Source: Zeugodacus cucurbitae
Lineage: Eukaryota > Arthropoda > Insecta > Diptera > Tephritidae
Assembly (NCBI RefSeq): GCF_028554725.1
Contig: NC_071671.1
Location: 65,156,001 to 65,220,000, forward strand
Reading direction: 5' to 3'
DNA length: 64,000 nt
In this document: positions 38,100 to 50,291 of the stretch, one piece after another
Layout: each line of letters opens with the position of its first letter
Numbering within the stretch: position 1 is the first letter of the stretch
Made by a program: the position numbers and the translations under genes
Notes under the pieces: model-generated
Databases searched by the model: none
Told to the model about the DNA's origin: nothing
What the model saw: the letters and a program-made list of their open reading frames with translations, nothing else

Positions 38100-38830
38100 C
38101 ACGTTTTTTTTTCAACTTTATAATTTTGTTTGTATTACATAATAATTTTTATAAATAAATATAAATATATTATTATAAAAAATACAAAATATTTTTTTTT
38201 TCAACATTATTTAAATTTTTGTTAGTTTTAGATTTATTTTATAAATATTTTTAAATTTTATATTTAATATTTTTTTGCAATTTTGTCAAATTTTTTCTTT
38301 TCAAAATTATTGAATTTTGTAATTTTTTTCAAATAATTTTATTTTTAAAATTGTTTTTTTATAATTTTTCATAATAATTTTCTTAAATTTATTTGTATTT
38401 TTTTTTATTTTTTAAATTTTTGTTATTTTTTAGATTTATTTAATAAATTGTATTTAAATTTTTTTTTTATTTTTTTCTTTGTATACTTCGTCAAATATTT
38501 TTTGTTTTCAAAATTATTTAAATTTTTGTTATTTTGAATTTTATTTTTTAATATTTTTTTTTATTAGTTACATGTTTGTTATTTTTTATTTTATTTTTGT
38601 TTTTCAAAATTATTTAAATTTTTGTTATTTTTAGGTTTATTTTATAAATTTTTTTTTAAATTTTTTTTTTCAAATTTTGTCTTTACATTTTTTTATTAAT
38701 TTTTGTGAATTTTTTTTCTTTTTTAAATTATTAAAATTTTAGTTATTTTGTAATATTTTTTAATCAATTTTATTTTAAAATTTGTTTTTTATAATTTTTT
38801 TTAGTTATGTTTATTATTTTCGTTCACTTA
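38100..38830. repeat. T-rich low-complexity block with recurring TTTTTGTTATTTT motif
   Basis: About 730 bp of T-rich sequence on the plus strand. The string AAATTTTTGTTATTTTTAG(A/G)TTTATTTTATAAAT recurs near 38211, 38414 and 38615, roughly 200 bp apart, with CAAATTTTGTC-type spacers. This is a degenerate tandem array of ~200-bp units rather than random T-richness. Confidence 0.6.
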
Positions 38831-41560
38831 TTTTCTTTTGAAACGGATGGGTATTTACATATGCTTGTCTGTATGTATGTATGTCGCTATGTACAGTGCA
38901 AAATACAACGTAGATATGTCTGTATGTGCATGCATAATAATTCAGCGATGGGTAATGAGGCTATCACTCATATTTTATTTTAATTTATTTTACTTTTTTT
39001 TCAAACAAGTTATTGTGGTTTTACGAAATTGTCTGTAACTGTCTTTGTGTGTATTTATTTAAATTTACCCATAGAAGGGAAATGCGTTTAAATATTTACA
39101 TATGTATGAGTGTCGTGTTTGTTTTAGCTTAGATCAGCTTAGATAGCTCGACACTTGTAAAGTCAAACGCTTCGCTGCCTGTAAATATGACTGTTATTTG
39201 TTATTTAACAAACCAACTTTAATTGGTATGAATACCGCTCTATACTAGTTCTTAGTCATCAGTAGTTTAATTGTGCACATATTTGTATATAGTATATCCA
39301 TGAGTTTGCCAATTTGTGTACACATTAGGGTAGTCGGAATTAGTTGGAGTACGAAATTAATTTTTTATGAGAAGTAAACTACACTTGTTGTGGAAAATAT
39401 TGGTTTTATAATATATATATATATTTAATATATATATTTTATATATTTGTATATATTTAATAATTTTTTGCATTTAATTTCTTTATGGTTTCCAATATAG
39501 ACTAATAATAATATATAAAATTAAATATCTTTGTTACTTCAATTTAATGTCAGAAAAAGTCGACCACCCTAATGCAGTAATGCATATTTATATGCGTATC
39601 AATTTATGTACATACCATACATATTATTTTGAACATTATTTAATTAACGATTAGAAAAAATACATATGTCTCATTAGTGTTCAAATATATGTTTGTAGCT
39701 TATTTACGATATGTATATAATATATTTTATCGCAACGCCAACTGTCAACAATACACGAATATGTACTATATAAGCTTATAGGCAACGACATAAGTACATA
39801 TGTATATGTATGTATCGATAATATATTAACGAAATGCGATAAAGCTTTCAAGTGGCTATTATGAAAGTGTTGAATGAATTGCAGCATTCATAAGAAAACC
39901 ACACACATGTTTTGTGGTCATTTGTCATAAATTAAAATATTATTAAATACTTAGTTTTTTGGTTGTAAAATATTTTTAAATGCTTTTAGTATCCATCCAA
40001 TTTTAAATAAAATAATTCAATTATTTATAACAAATACCAAAATCTGTGGCAACTCTGTTGGTTTTATTTCTTTGTGTTTTCTAGTTTTTCAAATCAAAAA
40101 TTTTGTTGTATAAAAAATATCAGCTGGCAACAGGCGCTTAGCCAGTAAATTCTCGCTTAATTATCGTTGTAGCGTCCATTCAATTCGAGCACGTACACTT
40201 GATGACACATTAATAACAATAGTCATTTAACTTTAGTTCATAGTCCAAAGCTAAAGTTGATCAGATAAGCGCACAAATCAATATTATTTCAACAAATCAA
40301 CATAATAGACGCAGACGGCAGTTGAAAATACATACAAACATATACATATATGCGTTTGAAAGGCACTGTAATATAAATTGATACAGTCCCACTTTACGAG
40401 GTTGGCTCAGTGAGACGCTGTATATAAAACATGAGAAAAATGTATCTAAATAACACCACTCCTAATCAGTTAGTCCAGTGTTTTTCAAATTTCATTATCT
40501 CCAAACATTACGGACCTCGTCATCTCTCTCCTCCCAAACTTGGAGTATTTAAGTACTGCTCTTAAGATTTGAAATCAGTACCACCTATTCCTCACTTCAA
40601 CACCACGTTTATATAACCTTAACAAGAGCCATTTGGAATACTCATATATTGTCTAAATTTTCTCAATATTTATTTAAATTTTATATTTTATTCCAATAAA
40701 ATTTCTCCAGAAATTTAATGAATTATCAAGCATTCATTGTAAAAATAGTATAATGTCATGAATTTATGAGATTATTCTGATACAGTCGTTTATGATGTCA
40801 GTTAATTGTTTTATAATTTTCGTGAAGGAAAATGTTTTCTTTTTTCACGCTATAAAATAATAAAGAAGGTCAGTTTTGAGTCATCTGGCCCTATCCGTCA
40901 GTCTGTCTGTCATACCGCTATTTGAATCTGCGGTTTACCGAATAAATCAGAAGACCATAACGTACAGCTGTGGCATAATGGTACACTAATGAAGGTACAT
41001 AGTCTCGGGAAAGACTTTAGTTCTAACCCTTACTTTTATTATTGTGATAGTTTGAGCCTTATGAGCCTGAATTTATAAGAATCCTATAATGTATGGATCC
41101 CACCCCAAACCCCGATACGACTCCAGTTTCGGAAAAATTTCAAGATTAAAATCTTTTACGGCCCAAAAAAGACTATGGAAACCCTTTCATCATGTTTATG
41201 CTATGAGAAAACCCTCTATTAAATAAACTCAACCCATCATAGGCGTCATAAAATTTACTAGAACCCCTATTCGAAGCATTATATCAATAAGTACTACACA
41301 AGTACTCGGCTAAATTCGTCCTTCAAAAATAGTTGACCTTATTTTCAGTGAAGTACTTACATTAGTGTAGATTAGAACTTTTTTCTATCAGCAAGGAGAA
41401 ATCTGCAGTCGGCCTAATTATAAAGAAAAACTATAGTTTAGTTTCTAGCTATAATATATTGTTTAAGCATACGATTCAAAATAACTAACTGCCATACTTA
41501 TCTCTATACGTGCTTGTATGTAAGTATGTCTCCGGTATGTCGGTGGTAATCTTTAACGCT
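38831..41560. other. Non-coding stretch upstream of the MyD88-like exon
   Basis: Contains (TA)n near 39413, TATG/CATA microsatellites, and the TGGCAACTCT motif at 40047. No open frame with a domain. Any promoter of the MyD88-like gene may lie in its last part. Confidence 0.4.
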
Positions 41561-41751
41561 GTCAGCTGATCAGCGAATAAATCATGTTGTTGTTAACTCA
41601 CTTTTATGCCTGAACGTTGGATTAGCGCTTATCAGTTTTATAATTTTATTGCACTCGTTATGATTGTTGTTGTTGTTTTAGTTTTAGTAATTAAGATTAT
41701 ATGCAGCCTAAATAATAATAATTTGATTGATTGTCATATATTCTCAACGTC

Positions 41752-41772
41752 TTTCTTTCTTTCTTTCTTTTA
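41752..41772. repeat. (CTTT)n microsatellite
   Basis: About five CTTT units just before the GC-richer leader of the MyD88-like gene. Confidence 0.85.
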
Positions 41773-41779
41773 CATGCAG

Positions 41780-42074
41780 TCATTCGTGTCGTCATCGCTG
41801 TTCCAGCGCTGCCGCCGTCAACGTCGCCGCTGCAGTAGATGTATGTGTGTGTTTTCGTTTGTCGTAAGCGTTCGTTGAACGCTGCAAGCCAATAACAACA
41901 AGCCAAGCAACAACCGCCAAAAACGATAACCGTACACCCAGTCAACGACAACGACAACAACAGCAACTTTTGACAAAAACAAAAAACCAAAAATAATAAC
42001 AAATTAATAACAAACAATTTTAAAGAAAACCAAAAGCATTAAAATATTTACAACAACAAAAAAACAGCTCAAAT
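41780..42074 (+). promoter_or_regulatory. Probable 5' UTR of the MyD88-like gene
   Basis: A GC-richer patch (GCCGCCGTCAACGTCGCCGC around 41812) is followed by a long A/C-rich leader full of CAA units that runs without an ATG into the start codon. This is typical of fly 5' UTRs. No TATA box or clear initiator could be fixed, so the transcription start is unknown; a further untranslated exon upstream is possible. Confidence 0.5.
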
Positions 42075-42555
42075 ATGGTGCAACAACAACGTCTGGCCAT
42101 CGCCATACCAAATATTACCAACCGCATGTCGTCCATCTCGTCAGTCGGCGTCAGCACACCCGGTTCCGTCTCGTCAACCACCTCCTCTACCTACAATGGC
42201 AGCCTATCGGCGTCAATGGACTCGCCGGCTACGGAAGTGAGCAGCGCCGATATCGCCATGTTTGTGGAGACACCGCTCCAGGAGCTGAGCACCAATACGC
42301 GGCTTCAGTTGTCACAGCTCTTGAACTGTCGCAAGATCTTGCGTTCCGAAGATGGGTACGAGCGCGATTGGCGCGGTGTCGCGGAGCTGGCTGAGGTGCG
42401 CAGCTTCTGCAGCAGCAACAATGACGACCCCATGCGCACCGTGCTGCGTGAGTGGTGTTCCCACCGTCCGCAGACGGCGACATTTGCGCGCTTGCAACAG
42501 TGCCTTGGCATCATCGATCGCTGGGATGTCAGCGATGATATTTACGAGAATATGG
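42075..42555 (+). CDS. Myd88: MyD88-like Toll adaptor, first coding exon (death domain)
   Basis: The exon encodes about 160 residues plus one base. Residues 1-60 are a low-complexity Ser/Thr-rich leader. Residues 64-152 read as a death domain with the MyD88 signature: ETPLQELSTNTRLQLSQLLN, then DWRGVAELAE, then DPMRTVLREW and LGIIDRWDVSDDI. Known MyD88 proteins join a death domain to a TIR domain; they bind activated Toll receptors at the membrane and recruit Tube and Pelle through death-domain contacts, leading to Dorsal/Dif activation. The TIR domain is not in this exon. The start ATG at 42075 has a good context (CAAATATGG) and the ~200 bases before it hold no ATG. The exon ends ATGG|GTGAGT, a strong phase-1 donor. 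The frame stays open past the donor to a stop at 42683, which would matter only if the intron were retained. GC content is well above the surroundings, as expected for coding sequence. Identification is by recognised motifs, not by a search; another death-domain adaptor is the main alternative. Confidence 0.85.
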
Positions 42556-42561
42556 GTGAGT
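42556..42561 (+). other. 5' splice donor of MyD88-like exon
   Basis: GTGAGT follows ATGG and matches the consensus donor. It cuts after the first base of a codon (phase 1). Placing the boundary here ends the peptide just after the death domain, where an intron would be expected before the intermediate region and TIR domain. Confidence 0.8.
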
Positions 42562-44261
42562 CACGAGAATATGTCGAGCACATACGCCTCCATACACATA
42601 GCTATTATTATAAATGTTGCGTAGGGCCAGACGCTTCTGTTTACACGGTGCAGGCATCCCCTGGGCACGTGTTCTATATTTAAAATCCGCTAATTATACT
42701 TCCTTCTTGTCTCGCTGTTTGCTCGTTGTCAGGCATATTATGTGTGTGCATAAACACTTTGCAAGGTTGTTGTAATGAAAAACGTCAAGTAAATTATTCT
42801 CGCATTCTTTTCGAAACAACAACTGCAAAAAAAAAAACAGTGCGGTGAAAGCGACGCGCCACAATAACCTTTATTACGCGCCTCATGTGGTTAATGACCA
42901 TGTGTTGGCGTGGTGAATTATGCGAAAGGCTCATATGACAGTCACTCGGTGGTGATGACATAATGCGCTGTGCAATTGCCACCTTGCCACCAACGATTGC
43001 GTTTCCCTACCGTACAAAACTTTGCTATAATGTTGTAACTACTGTGCCTAATGAATATTAGTAACTGCACGGAAGTATCAGTAGTTTCCGTTAGGAGATT
43101 AGATTTCTAGTAAAAAATTAAATTTTCTTAACTCATTTGATATTTATGTTGGCGTAAAACCGTTTGAAATGTTACTGCAGAGTTGCCAGCTTTATATAAA
43201 AATATTGCCTACATTTAGGCGCATTCCTGTCTAAATATTATATCATAATACTTAACTTCAAATTATATTTTATTAAAATGGAAATAAAACATTGAAATTT
43301 CCAAAAAAAAATATCTTAACATTTGGTGTTAACACCCTGAGTTGTTTCGCTGAAAAAATTTACCCAAACTTCCTGAAAAAATTTAAAATTTCCCTCGTCA
43401 GAAATATTTCTACAAGCACAAAAGTAACTATTCCTAAACTTAAAGTTGTTTCTAACTAAATTAAAGTCAATTCTCACCAGCAAACTATGCAAAATCACCC
43501 AGTTTCAGTGAAACCTTTGTCAGCTTCTTTCTATTCCTGGTATACGAGTTCATGACTTCACCAATATCGAAACAGTACTTTTTGTATTACAAATCAAATA
43601 CAAATAATAAAACTCACTTTATATACATTGTAAGCTCTCTCACAATAAATAATAAGTACGCTTGTGTCTAATTATGGATTTCACTTTTCATATCCGAGGG
43701 ACCCCACTCTCTCATACACTAATTCAAATTAGTCACCGTCTCAATGCGCGGTGACGCAATGTGAGTGAGCTGCATTATACTTTTATATTTCACTGCGACA
43801 CAAGATTTTGGGGGATCATTGAATTAATTAACCATTTAATATTTGCAAAATCGGTAAACGGCTCACTTTTATTTGCGACGATCGTAAATGCTGCGGGTAA
43901 ATGCTTTTTACGCCCAAAAGTGGTTGATTATCATAATATTTTTTGCCAAAGTAACAAAAACAGTAGAATTTATTGAAATTTTTATTGTAAAGCGTTGAAA
44001 TATGAATGTCTTTAACCCTTAAATGACTGTTGATATTTTGAAAAAGAATGATTTTTAATTGAAAGTGAAATGACTTATAATAACTATAAAGTATTGGATT
44101 TGTAATATTTTAGGTGATCTATAGAAAAAGTAAAGAGTTTTTAGACGTATATAATTCCCTTTAGAGCTTGACAGCTTGCATCAGTTGTCAAGATAGAATA
44201 CATTTATTTTCGGTATGACTTGGAATTGTCAATGTTCTTAGTTCTAAAAATCAAAAAGAAC

Positions 44262-44795
44262 ACCCTCTGTTAGTGGAAATGATCTCTTTAAATATTGTTT
44301 TAGGTATAAAGGTTAAAGTATCATTGAAACTTCTTCGAAACTCTGCATAAAAAACCGTTGACACGTTGTCAATGACGGGTTAACAAATTTTGTTTCAGCT
44401 CAAAAAATGTTAAATTTAACTTTTAATGGATTTTAATAACAAATTATGATCGACAATAAACTTTTTATTATTTTCGGGAGCTCCTTGTTGGGCGCTCTTG
44501 ACAAATACATATGAAATAAAAATGTTATGACTCTAAAAACACGCCCTTTATTAGCTGTTTTTGTATTTGATATTTTTTAGATATTAAAGTTAATTTAACA
44601 TTAAAACTTCTGCAAAATCCAGCTTAAAGAAACTCGGGTCTCCGCGACCCTTTGTCAATGGCGGGTTAAAAAATTTTATTTCAACACAAAAAAATCTAAT
44701 TTGACTTTCAATGGGTTTTAATAACAAATATGTCGGTATTTATGAGCGGCAATAAATATTTTGTTGTTTTCGGTAGCTCCTCGTCGGGACCCGCA
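44262..44795. repeat. Diverged ~270-bp tandem duplication
   Basis: Two units share, in order, an ACACCCTCT/ACGCCCTTTATTAG start, GATATT(A)AAGTTAA, ATTGAAACTTCT, TTGTCAATG(A/G)CGGGTTAA, TTTTAATAACAAAT, AATAAA(C/T)(T/A)TT and TTTTCGG(G/T)AGCTCCT. The second unit carries a small insertion. A faint earlier relative may start near 44010 (TTCGGTATGACTTGG near 44209). Confidence 0.7.
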
Positions 44796-45359
44796 TGGAA
44801 ATGCACTAACGATTAGCGCATTATTTACAGTACATATATTATTAGTGTGTATGTGATTAATCTTAATAAAGCATTTACGTTTTATCTAAAGAATCCTAAG
44901 CAAAAATAACATTAAAAAAAAAATAAAAAAAAAATAAAAAGTAACGAAAAAATATAATAATGTTTGTTCAGTCTTTTGGCTGACTAATATTGTTTATGTA
45001 AATAAGAACATTGTTTTTGATTTTGCAATAAAATCATAATTATGTGCAACAAAAAACAGCTGTGTTGATAATAAAATGCTAGCGTAAAAATTGTTTGTTT
45101 CATCAACAAAGTAAACATGCTGCAATACTTATTTATACACGGACGCTGCATTATTACTAAGAATTTCAAACAGAAACATACAGACATACACACATACATG
45201 TACATATATGTACATAATGGCAGTAAAACTCATGCATGCTAATTTGTACTAATTTTTAGTGCACGCTACTAATGCGCTAATCTACACACATACACCGGTA
45301 CATACCATTTCACATAACTAAGTGAAAAAAACAACAAAAATTCTAAAACTATTTTTTTA

Positions 45360-46530
45360 TTTATTAATTTTTTAATTCTTATTTAATTTTTTTTAATTAT
45401 TACTTTTCTTTTATTTTATTGTATTGTATTTTACTTTATTTTATTTTATTTTTTTATGTTATTTTATTTTATTTTATAATATTTAATTTTATTTTATTTT
45501 ATTTTACTTTATTTTATTTTATTTTTATTTTACTTTATAATATTTTATTTTACTTTATTTTATTTTTTTTTTTAATTTTATTTTATTTTGTTTTATTTTA
45601 TTTTATCTTCTTTTATTTAATTTAATTTTATTTTGTTTTATTTTATTTTATTTTATTTTATTTTATTTTTATTTCATTTTATTTTATTTTTATTTTATTT
45701 TATTTTTTATTTATGTTATTTTATTTTATTTTATTTTTTTATTTTTATAATATTTTATTTTACTTTATTTTATTTGATTTTACATTATTTTATTTTTTTA
45801 TTTATATTTTATTTTATTTCGTTTTATTTTCTATTTATTTTATAAGATTTAATTTCATTTTATTTTTTTTTTTCATTTTATTTTATTTTTATTTTATTTT
45901 ATTTTACTTTATTTTATTTCATTTTACATTATTTTATTTTTATTTTTGTTTTATTTTATTTCGTTTTATTTTCTATTTATTTTATTTTACTTTATTTTAT
46001 TTCATTTTACTTTATTTTATTTTTTTATTTTTTTTTATTTTATTTCGCTTTATTTTCTATTTATTTTATTTTACTTTATTTTATTTTATAATATTTAATT
46101 TAATTTTATTTCATTTAATTTAATTTTATTTTATTTTATTTTTATTTTTATAATATTTTATTTTACTTTATTTTATTTGATTTTACATTATTTTATTTTT
46201 ATTTTATTTTATTTCGTTTTATTTTCTATTTATTTTATTTTATTTTATTTTGTTTTATTTTATTTTATCTTCTTTTATTTAATTTAATTTTATTTTATTT
46301 TTATTTTATTTTACTTTATTTTATTTTATTTTATTTTTTTATTTTTATAATATTTTATTTTACTTTATTTTATTTGATTTTACATTATTTTATTTTTTTA
46401 TTTATATTTTATTTTATTTCGTTTTATTTTCTATTTATTTTATTTTACTTTATTTTATTTTATTTTATTTTATTTTATTTTATTTTATAATATTTAATTT
46501 AATTTTATTTTTATTTTATTTTATCAATTT
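45360..46530. repeat. 1.17-kb degenerate TTTTA block with higher-order repeats
   Basis: The block is built from TTTTA-like units but with many fixed variants (TTTCG, TTTTACTTTA, TATAATATTT, TTTGATTTTACATTA). A segment of about 120 bp at 45721-45840 recurs without a difference at 46321-46440, exactly 600 bp further on. Other shared segments are TTTTGTTTTATTTTATTTTA plus TCTTC (near 45597 and 46248) and TTATAATATTTAATTTAATT (near 46086 and 46485). The long open frames across it are artefacts of a stop-free periodic sequence. Confidence 0.92.
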
Positions 46531-47818
46531 TTTTTTGCGCTCCGCACCCTATTTGTTGTTAATCCACCGCAGCCGCCGCGCGTACGGTTGTTTATCTTGT
46601 TATTTGTCATTGTTTTTTTGTCGAAAATCACTTGACGTTCTACATTTACAAACAAGCATACACACATCACATATAATACATACAAACAAAAATAAATATA
46701 GGCGATTTATCACGAAACAAAAGCGAAAAGAGCAATCACTTTAAGCCAAATTTAGCAGCGCCGCAGTCGAGCACAAGATTAAACAGCTCAGCAGCCAACC
46801 ATCCAACTCGAAAAGCCCGAAATGAGCAGCAAACAAACAAAAATTAAAGAAAATAAAAACAGAATGACAGACGCAGCAGCAGCAGCAGCCGTGCAAATTT
46901 ACATTCGGCGCAGTCTCGTTGTCAACATTCTTCAACGCAGCGCCACACATACACACACACGCACTCCAATCCCCACTCTCTCCACACACATTTCACTGCG
47001 CCGCTTCGGCTTTAGTTGGTGTCAATTTGGATACAACGGTGACGCTGATGACGCGCTTTTATTTGCACGCCTCATTAAGGTACAAACACACGCATCCCTA
47101 TATACATACATACATACATACATATATTTGTGTGCGTATATGTGCGTGAGCGCGTGCATTGCTTGTTCCCGTGGCTCAGCATTCAGCCGAGTTTTTTGGG
47201 CCGTGCGGCAGTGATTAGCGACTTTAAACTCCAACTGTTTGTAGGGCTTAACGTATTTTGCATGGCTCAATGACTTTCAAATAACACGTCCCCATACAGC
47301 GTCCCCAGATTAATATGTCAACTGACACATCCACACATACACACATTTGTTCATGTGAATGTACTTGCTGTGACAGCAGGACAGTATAATTGTCACAGTG
47401 TAATTCGAGAATACATGCAATGAGCGAAAATCTAAAAATAATATAAATCATTGCTAAGCAATAAACAAATATGCATGATGATAAAGTAAAAAAATAAATA
47501 AAAATAATACAAACGAATTTGCATGTGAGCCAAGTGCATGGCCCTGTAGGAAAATGCGGGAAAATGAATAGGTTGTGAATTGTAGGAAATTTAATGGAAT
47601 TTCGAATCATTTATTAGACCGGTTATTATACTTTCTTTGATCCCCAATGGTGCCTTTCAGCTGTTCATTGTATTGGTATCACAAAAAATCTTCACATTCA
47701 AATGTATCAACCCTTTGGTGGTAGTTTAAAACTTGAAGAGCTCCCTTAATTTCGAAAAGTTTAGATAAATTCCCTGTGTAATTTGGATAAAAACTCTTTC
47801 AAGCATCATATAACAAAG
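46531..47818. other. Non-coding stretch with CAG/CA runs
   Basis: A GC-richer patch at 46745-47060 includes (GCA)6 near 46877 and CA runs. A 130-codon frame at 46822-47214 has poly-Ala and microsatellite-derived sequence only. CATA microsatellite at 47102-47122. Confidence 0.4.
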
Positions 47819-48130
47819 ATATTGGTCTACAACTTTGCTTCCGCTGTTTTCCAATAGATGTCTCTAGGGTCAAGCACTGGTCGATTAAATCGATTAAATC
47901 GTTTTATATCGATCTTGGACATTTGTAGAGATCTGTTTGCATCCCAAACTTATTCTCAACTGAAAATGTGACTTTTTGAGCCGAATTCTCAACATTTGCG
48001 GGAAATTTTGCTTTTCTTTTTTAATTCCAAGAAAAGTGCGGCTGAGGCTCATCGACATTTGTAACCGTTTTTATTCAAAAATACTTAAATTTACAAAAAA
48101 AAATGGGGGAGCAAAGTTGTAGACCTAATA
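47819..48130. mobile_element. MITE, GGTCTACAACTTTGC ends
   Basis: The left end ATATTGGTCTACAACTTTGC and the reverse complement of the right end, ATATTAGGTCTACAACTTTGC, match except for one inserted base. The interior is AT-rich and non-coding. A solo end of the same family (GGTATTGGTCTACAACTT) lies at about 58982. Confidence 0.7.
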
Positions 48131-49051
48131 TATGCACCAAATAATCGTTATTAGCCACTTTCTCTTGCAAGCGAGCGACAGACAAATAGAACACTCTCTT
48201 AAATATTAAAATCTTAAAAAACAATACCACAAACTTTGATGTTCTTAAGAGTTTGGCGAGGTTAACTAACCATGATATGATTTCAAAAGTAGAACTCTAA
48301 AGTTCAGCTCTAAGTAAATAAGATTTTTAAATTTTTTCGTGAAAATAAAATAATATGGAATATTGCCTCTGAGTTTAGAAACCGACTGTTACTCATTTAA
48401 AAATCAGATTATTTTATGTTTCTGATATTATAGGGCAACCTAAGAATCTTACTTTCTAGTCCAACATTACTAAAGGGTTTTACTGTAAGCATATAACAAT
48501 AATACGAACGTAACGAAAATCAAAAAAAAAAATGCTTGTCTGTTTCCCAGACTAAGAAGTTGTCGATATGAATAGGTCGATCCAATTTGTTTGAATTTTC
48601 GTCTGGATTTCCCATTCTAGGGATAATTCCAACTTTTTAATCAAATGCTCAGTATCACAAAAATGACCAATGTATGTTTATAACAATGAGTGTACGTAAG
48701 AACAGTTGCGTGCAAAATTATGGCAATATTTAAAAAAAATGTTATTTATACCCTATAGTTTACTATCTTTCTATTAAAAAATTATATTTATATTTTACAA
48801 TGAAAATCAGTGTTGCCATATTGACCTTATTACACAATATGTTTTGTATTTCATTTTATTTGCTTGAAGTTTTGAAAAAAAAAACTTTATTTTTTTTACA
48901 AAAACTGATAAAATGTCGGAGAGAGGTTTACGGCTGTGATTTGTTCTAGATAAATTGTATCAACAAACTGATTTTTTGAAATATTTTATGTGACAAAAAC
49001 TTGAAGCTTTTAATATCACCGAATTAGTCTAAACTAGATGAAAGCATATTT
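48131..49051. other. Non-coding stretch, nothing recognised
   Basis: No gene or terminal repeat seen; GTTGCCA occurs at 48812. Confidence 0.4.
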
Positions 49052-49066
49052 TTAAGGAGTTATATA

Positions 49067-50291
49067 TATATATATATATTTGGCGTAGGAACCGCTTTAA
49101 GCGATTATAGCCGAATCCACCAGAGCGCGCCACTCATTCCTCCTTTTTTGCTTTTTGGGGCCAACTGGAAACACCAAGTGAAGCCAGGTCACTTTGCACT
49201 TGGTCTTTCCACCGGAGTGGAGGTCGCCCTCTTCCGCGGCTTCCTCCAGCGGGTACTGCATCGAATACTTTCAGAGCTGGAGTGTTTTCTTCCATCCGTA
49301 CAACATGACCTAGCCAGCGTAGCCGCTGTCTTTTTATTCGCTGAACTATGTCAATGTCGTCGTATTTACTCTTACAGCTCATCGTTCCATCGTCTGCGGT
49401 ATTCGCCGTTGCCAATGTTCTGAGGTCCATAAATCTTGCGCAAAACCTTTCTCTCGAAAACCCCAAGAGTCGTCTCATCGGATGTTGTCATCGTCCACGC
49501 TTCAACGCCATACATCAGGACGGGAATAATGAGCGACTTATAGAGTTTGATTTTGGTTCGTCGAGAGAGAAACTTATTACTTTTCAATTGCCTACTCAGT
49601 CCAAAGTAGCACCTGTTGGCAAGAGTGATTCTGCGTTGGATTTCAAGGCTGACATTGTTGGTGTTGTTAATGCTGGTTCCCAGATAAACGAAATTATCTA
49701 CAACTTCAAAGTTATGACTGTCAACAGTGACGTGGGAGTCAAGACGCGAGTGCGCTGACTGTTTGTTTGATGACAGGAGATATTTCGTCTTGTCCTCATT
49801 CACCATACGCTTCGCTTCTTTATCTAGTCTGGAAAACGCAGAACAAACGGCGCGGTTGTTGCTTCCGATGATATCAATATCATCGGCATACGCCAGGAGC
49901 TGTACACTCTTGTAGAAGATTGTACCCTCTCTATTTAGTTCTGCAGCTCGTATTATTTTTTCCAGCAATAGATTGAAGAAGTCGCACGATAGTGAGTCAC
50001 CCTGTCTGAAGCCTCGTTTGGTATCGAACGGCTCGGAGAGGTCCTAACCGATCCTGACGGAGCTTTTGGTGTTGCTCAACGTCAGCTTACATAGCCGTAT
50101 TAGTTTTGCAGGGATACCAAATTCAGACATCGCGGCATAAAGGCAGCTCCTTTTCGTGCAATCGAAGGCAGCTTTAAAATCGATAAAAAGATGGTGAGTA
50201 TCGATTCTTCTCTCTCGGTTCTTTTCCAAGATTTGGCGCATGGTGAATATCTGGTCCATTGTAGATTTTCCAGGTCTAAAGCCACACTGGG
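49067..50291 (-). mobile_element. 5'-truncated LINE (RTE-like), copy 2, nested in TTAA element
   Basis: Same family and same 3' end as the 3.4-kb copy, including the TA-rich tail. Direct repeats GTTATATA at 49059-49066 and 50292-50299 are the target duplication; they lie in the left terminal repeat of the surrounding TTAA element, so the LINE is the younger insertion. The truncation point lies inside the RT, about 0.75 kb short of copy 1's 5' end. Confidence 0.88.
49134..50259 (-). pseudogene. Reverse transcriptase fragment of LINE copy 2
   Basis: Reading downwards from 50259: MDQIFTMRQILEK, FIDFKAAFDCTKRS and SEFGIPAKLIRLCKLTLSNT (50259-50044); after a frame break, LLAYADDIDIIGSNNRAVCS with the catalytic YADD, then YLGTSINNTN and LYKSLIIPVLMYGVEAWT (49968-49372); then RLRWLGHVVRMEENTPALKV and GRGRPPLRWKDQVQSDLASL (49478-49134). 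It lacks everything before the RT palm. It retains the ~40 bases missing in copy 1, so it is the better guide to the family here. Confidence 0.9.

Noticed and set aside
42229..42624. Other-frame and minus-strand frames across the MyD88-like exon
   Set aside because: Shadows of the GC-richer coding exon; they lack domains and the death-domain frame explains the region.
45419..46123. Several long Phe/Leu/Tyr-rich frames
   Set aside because: They are products of a stop-free TTTTA periodic sequence.
46822..47214. 130-codon frame with poly-Ala as a possible gene
   Set aside because: Built from GCA and CA/CATA microsatellites; composition looks non-coding although an untranslated exon is not excluded.
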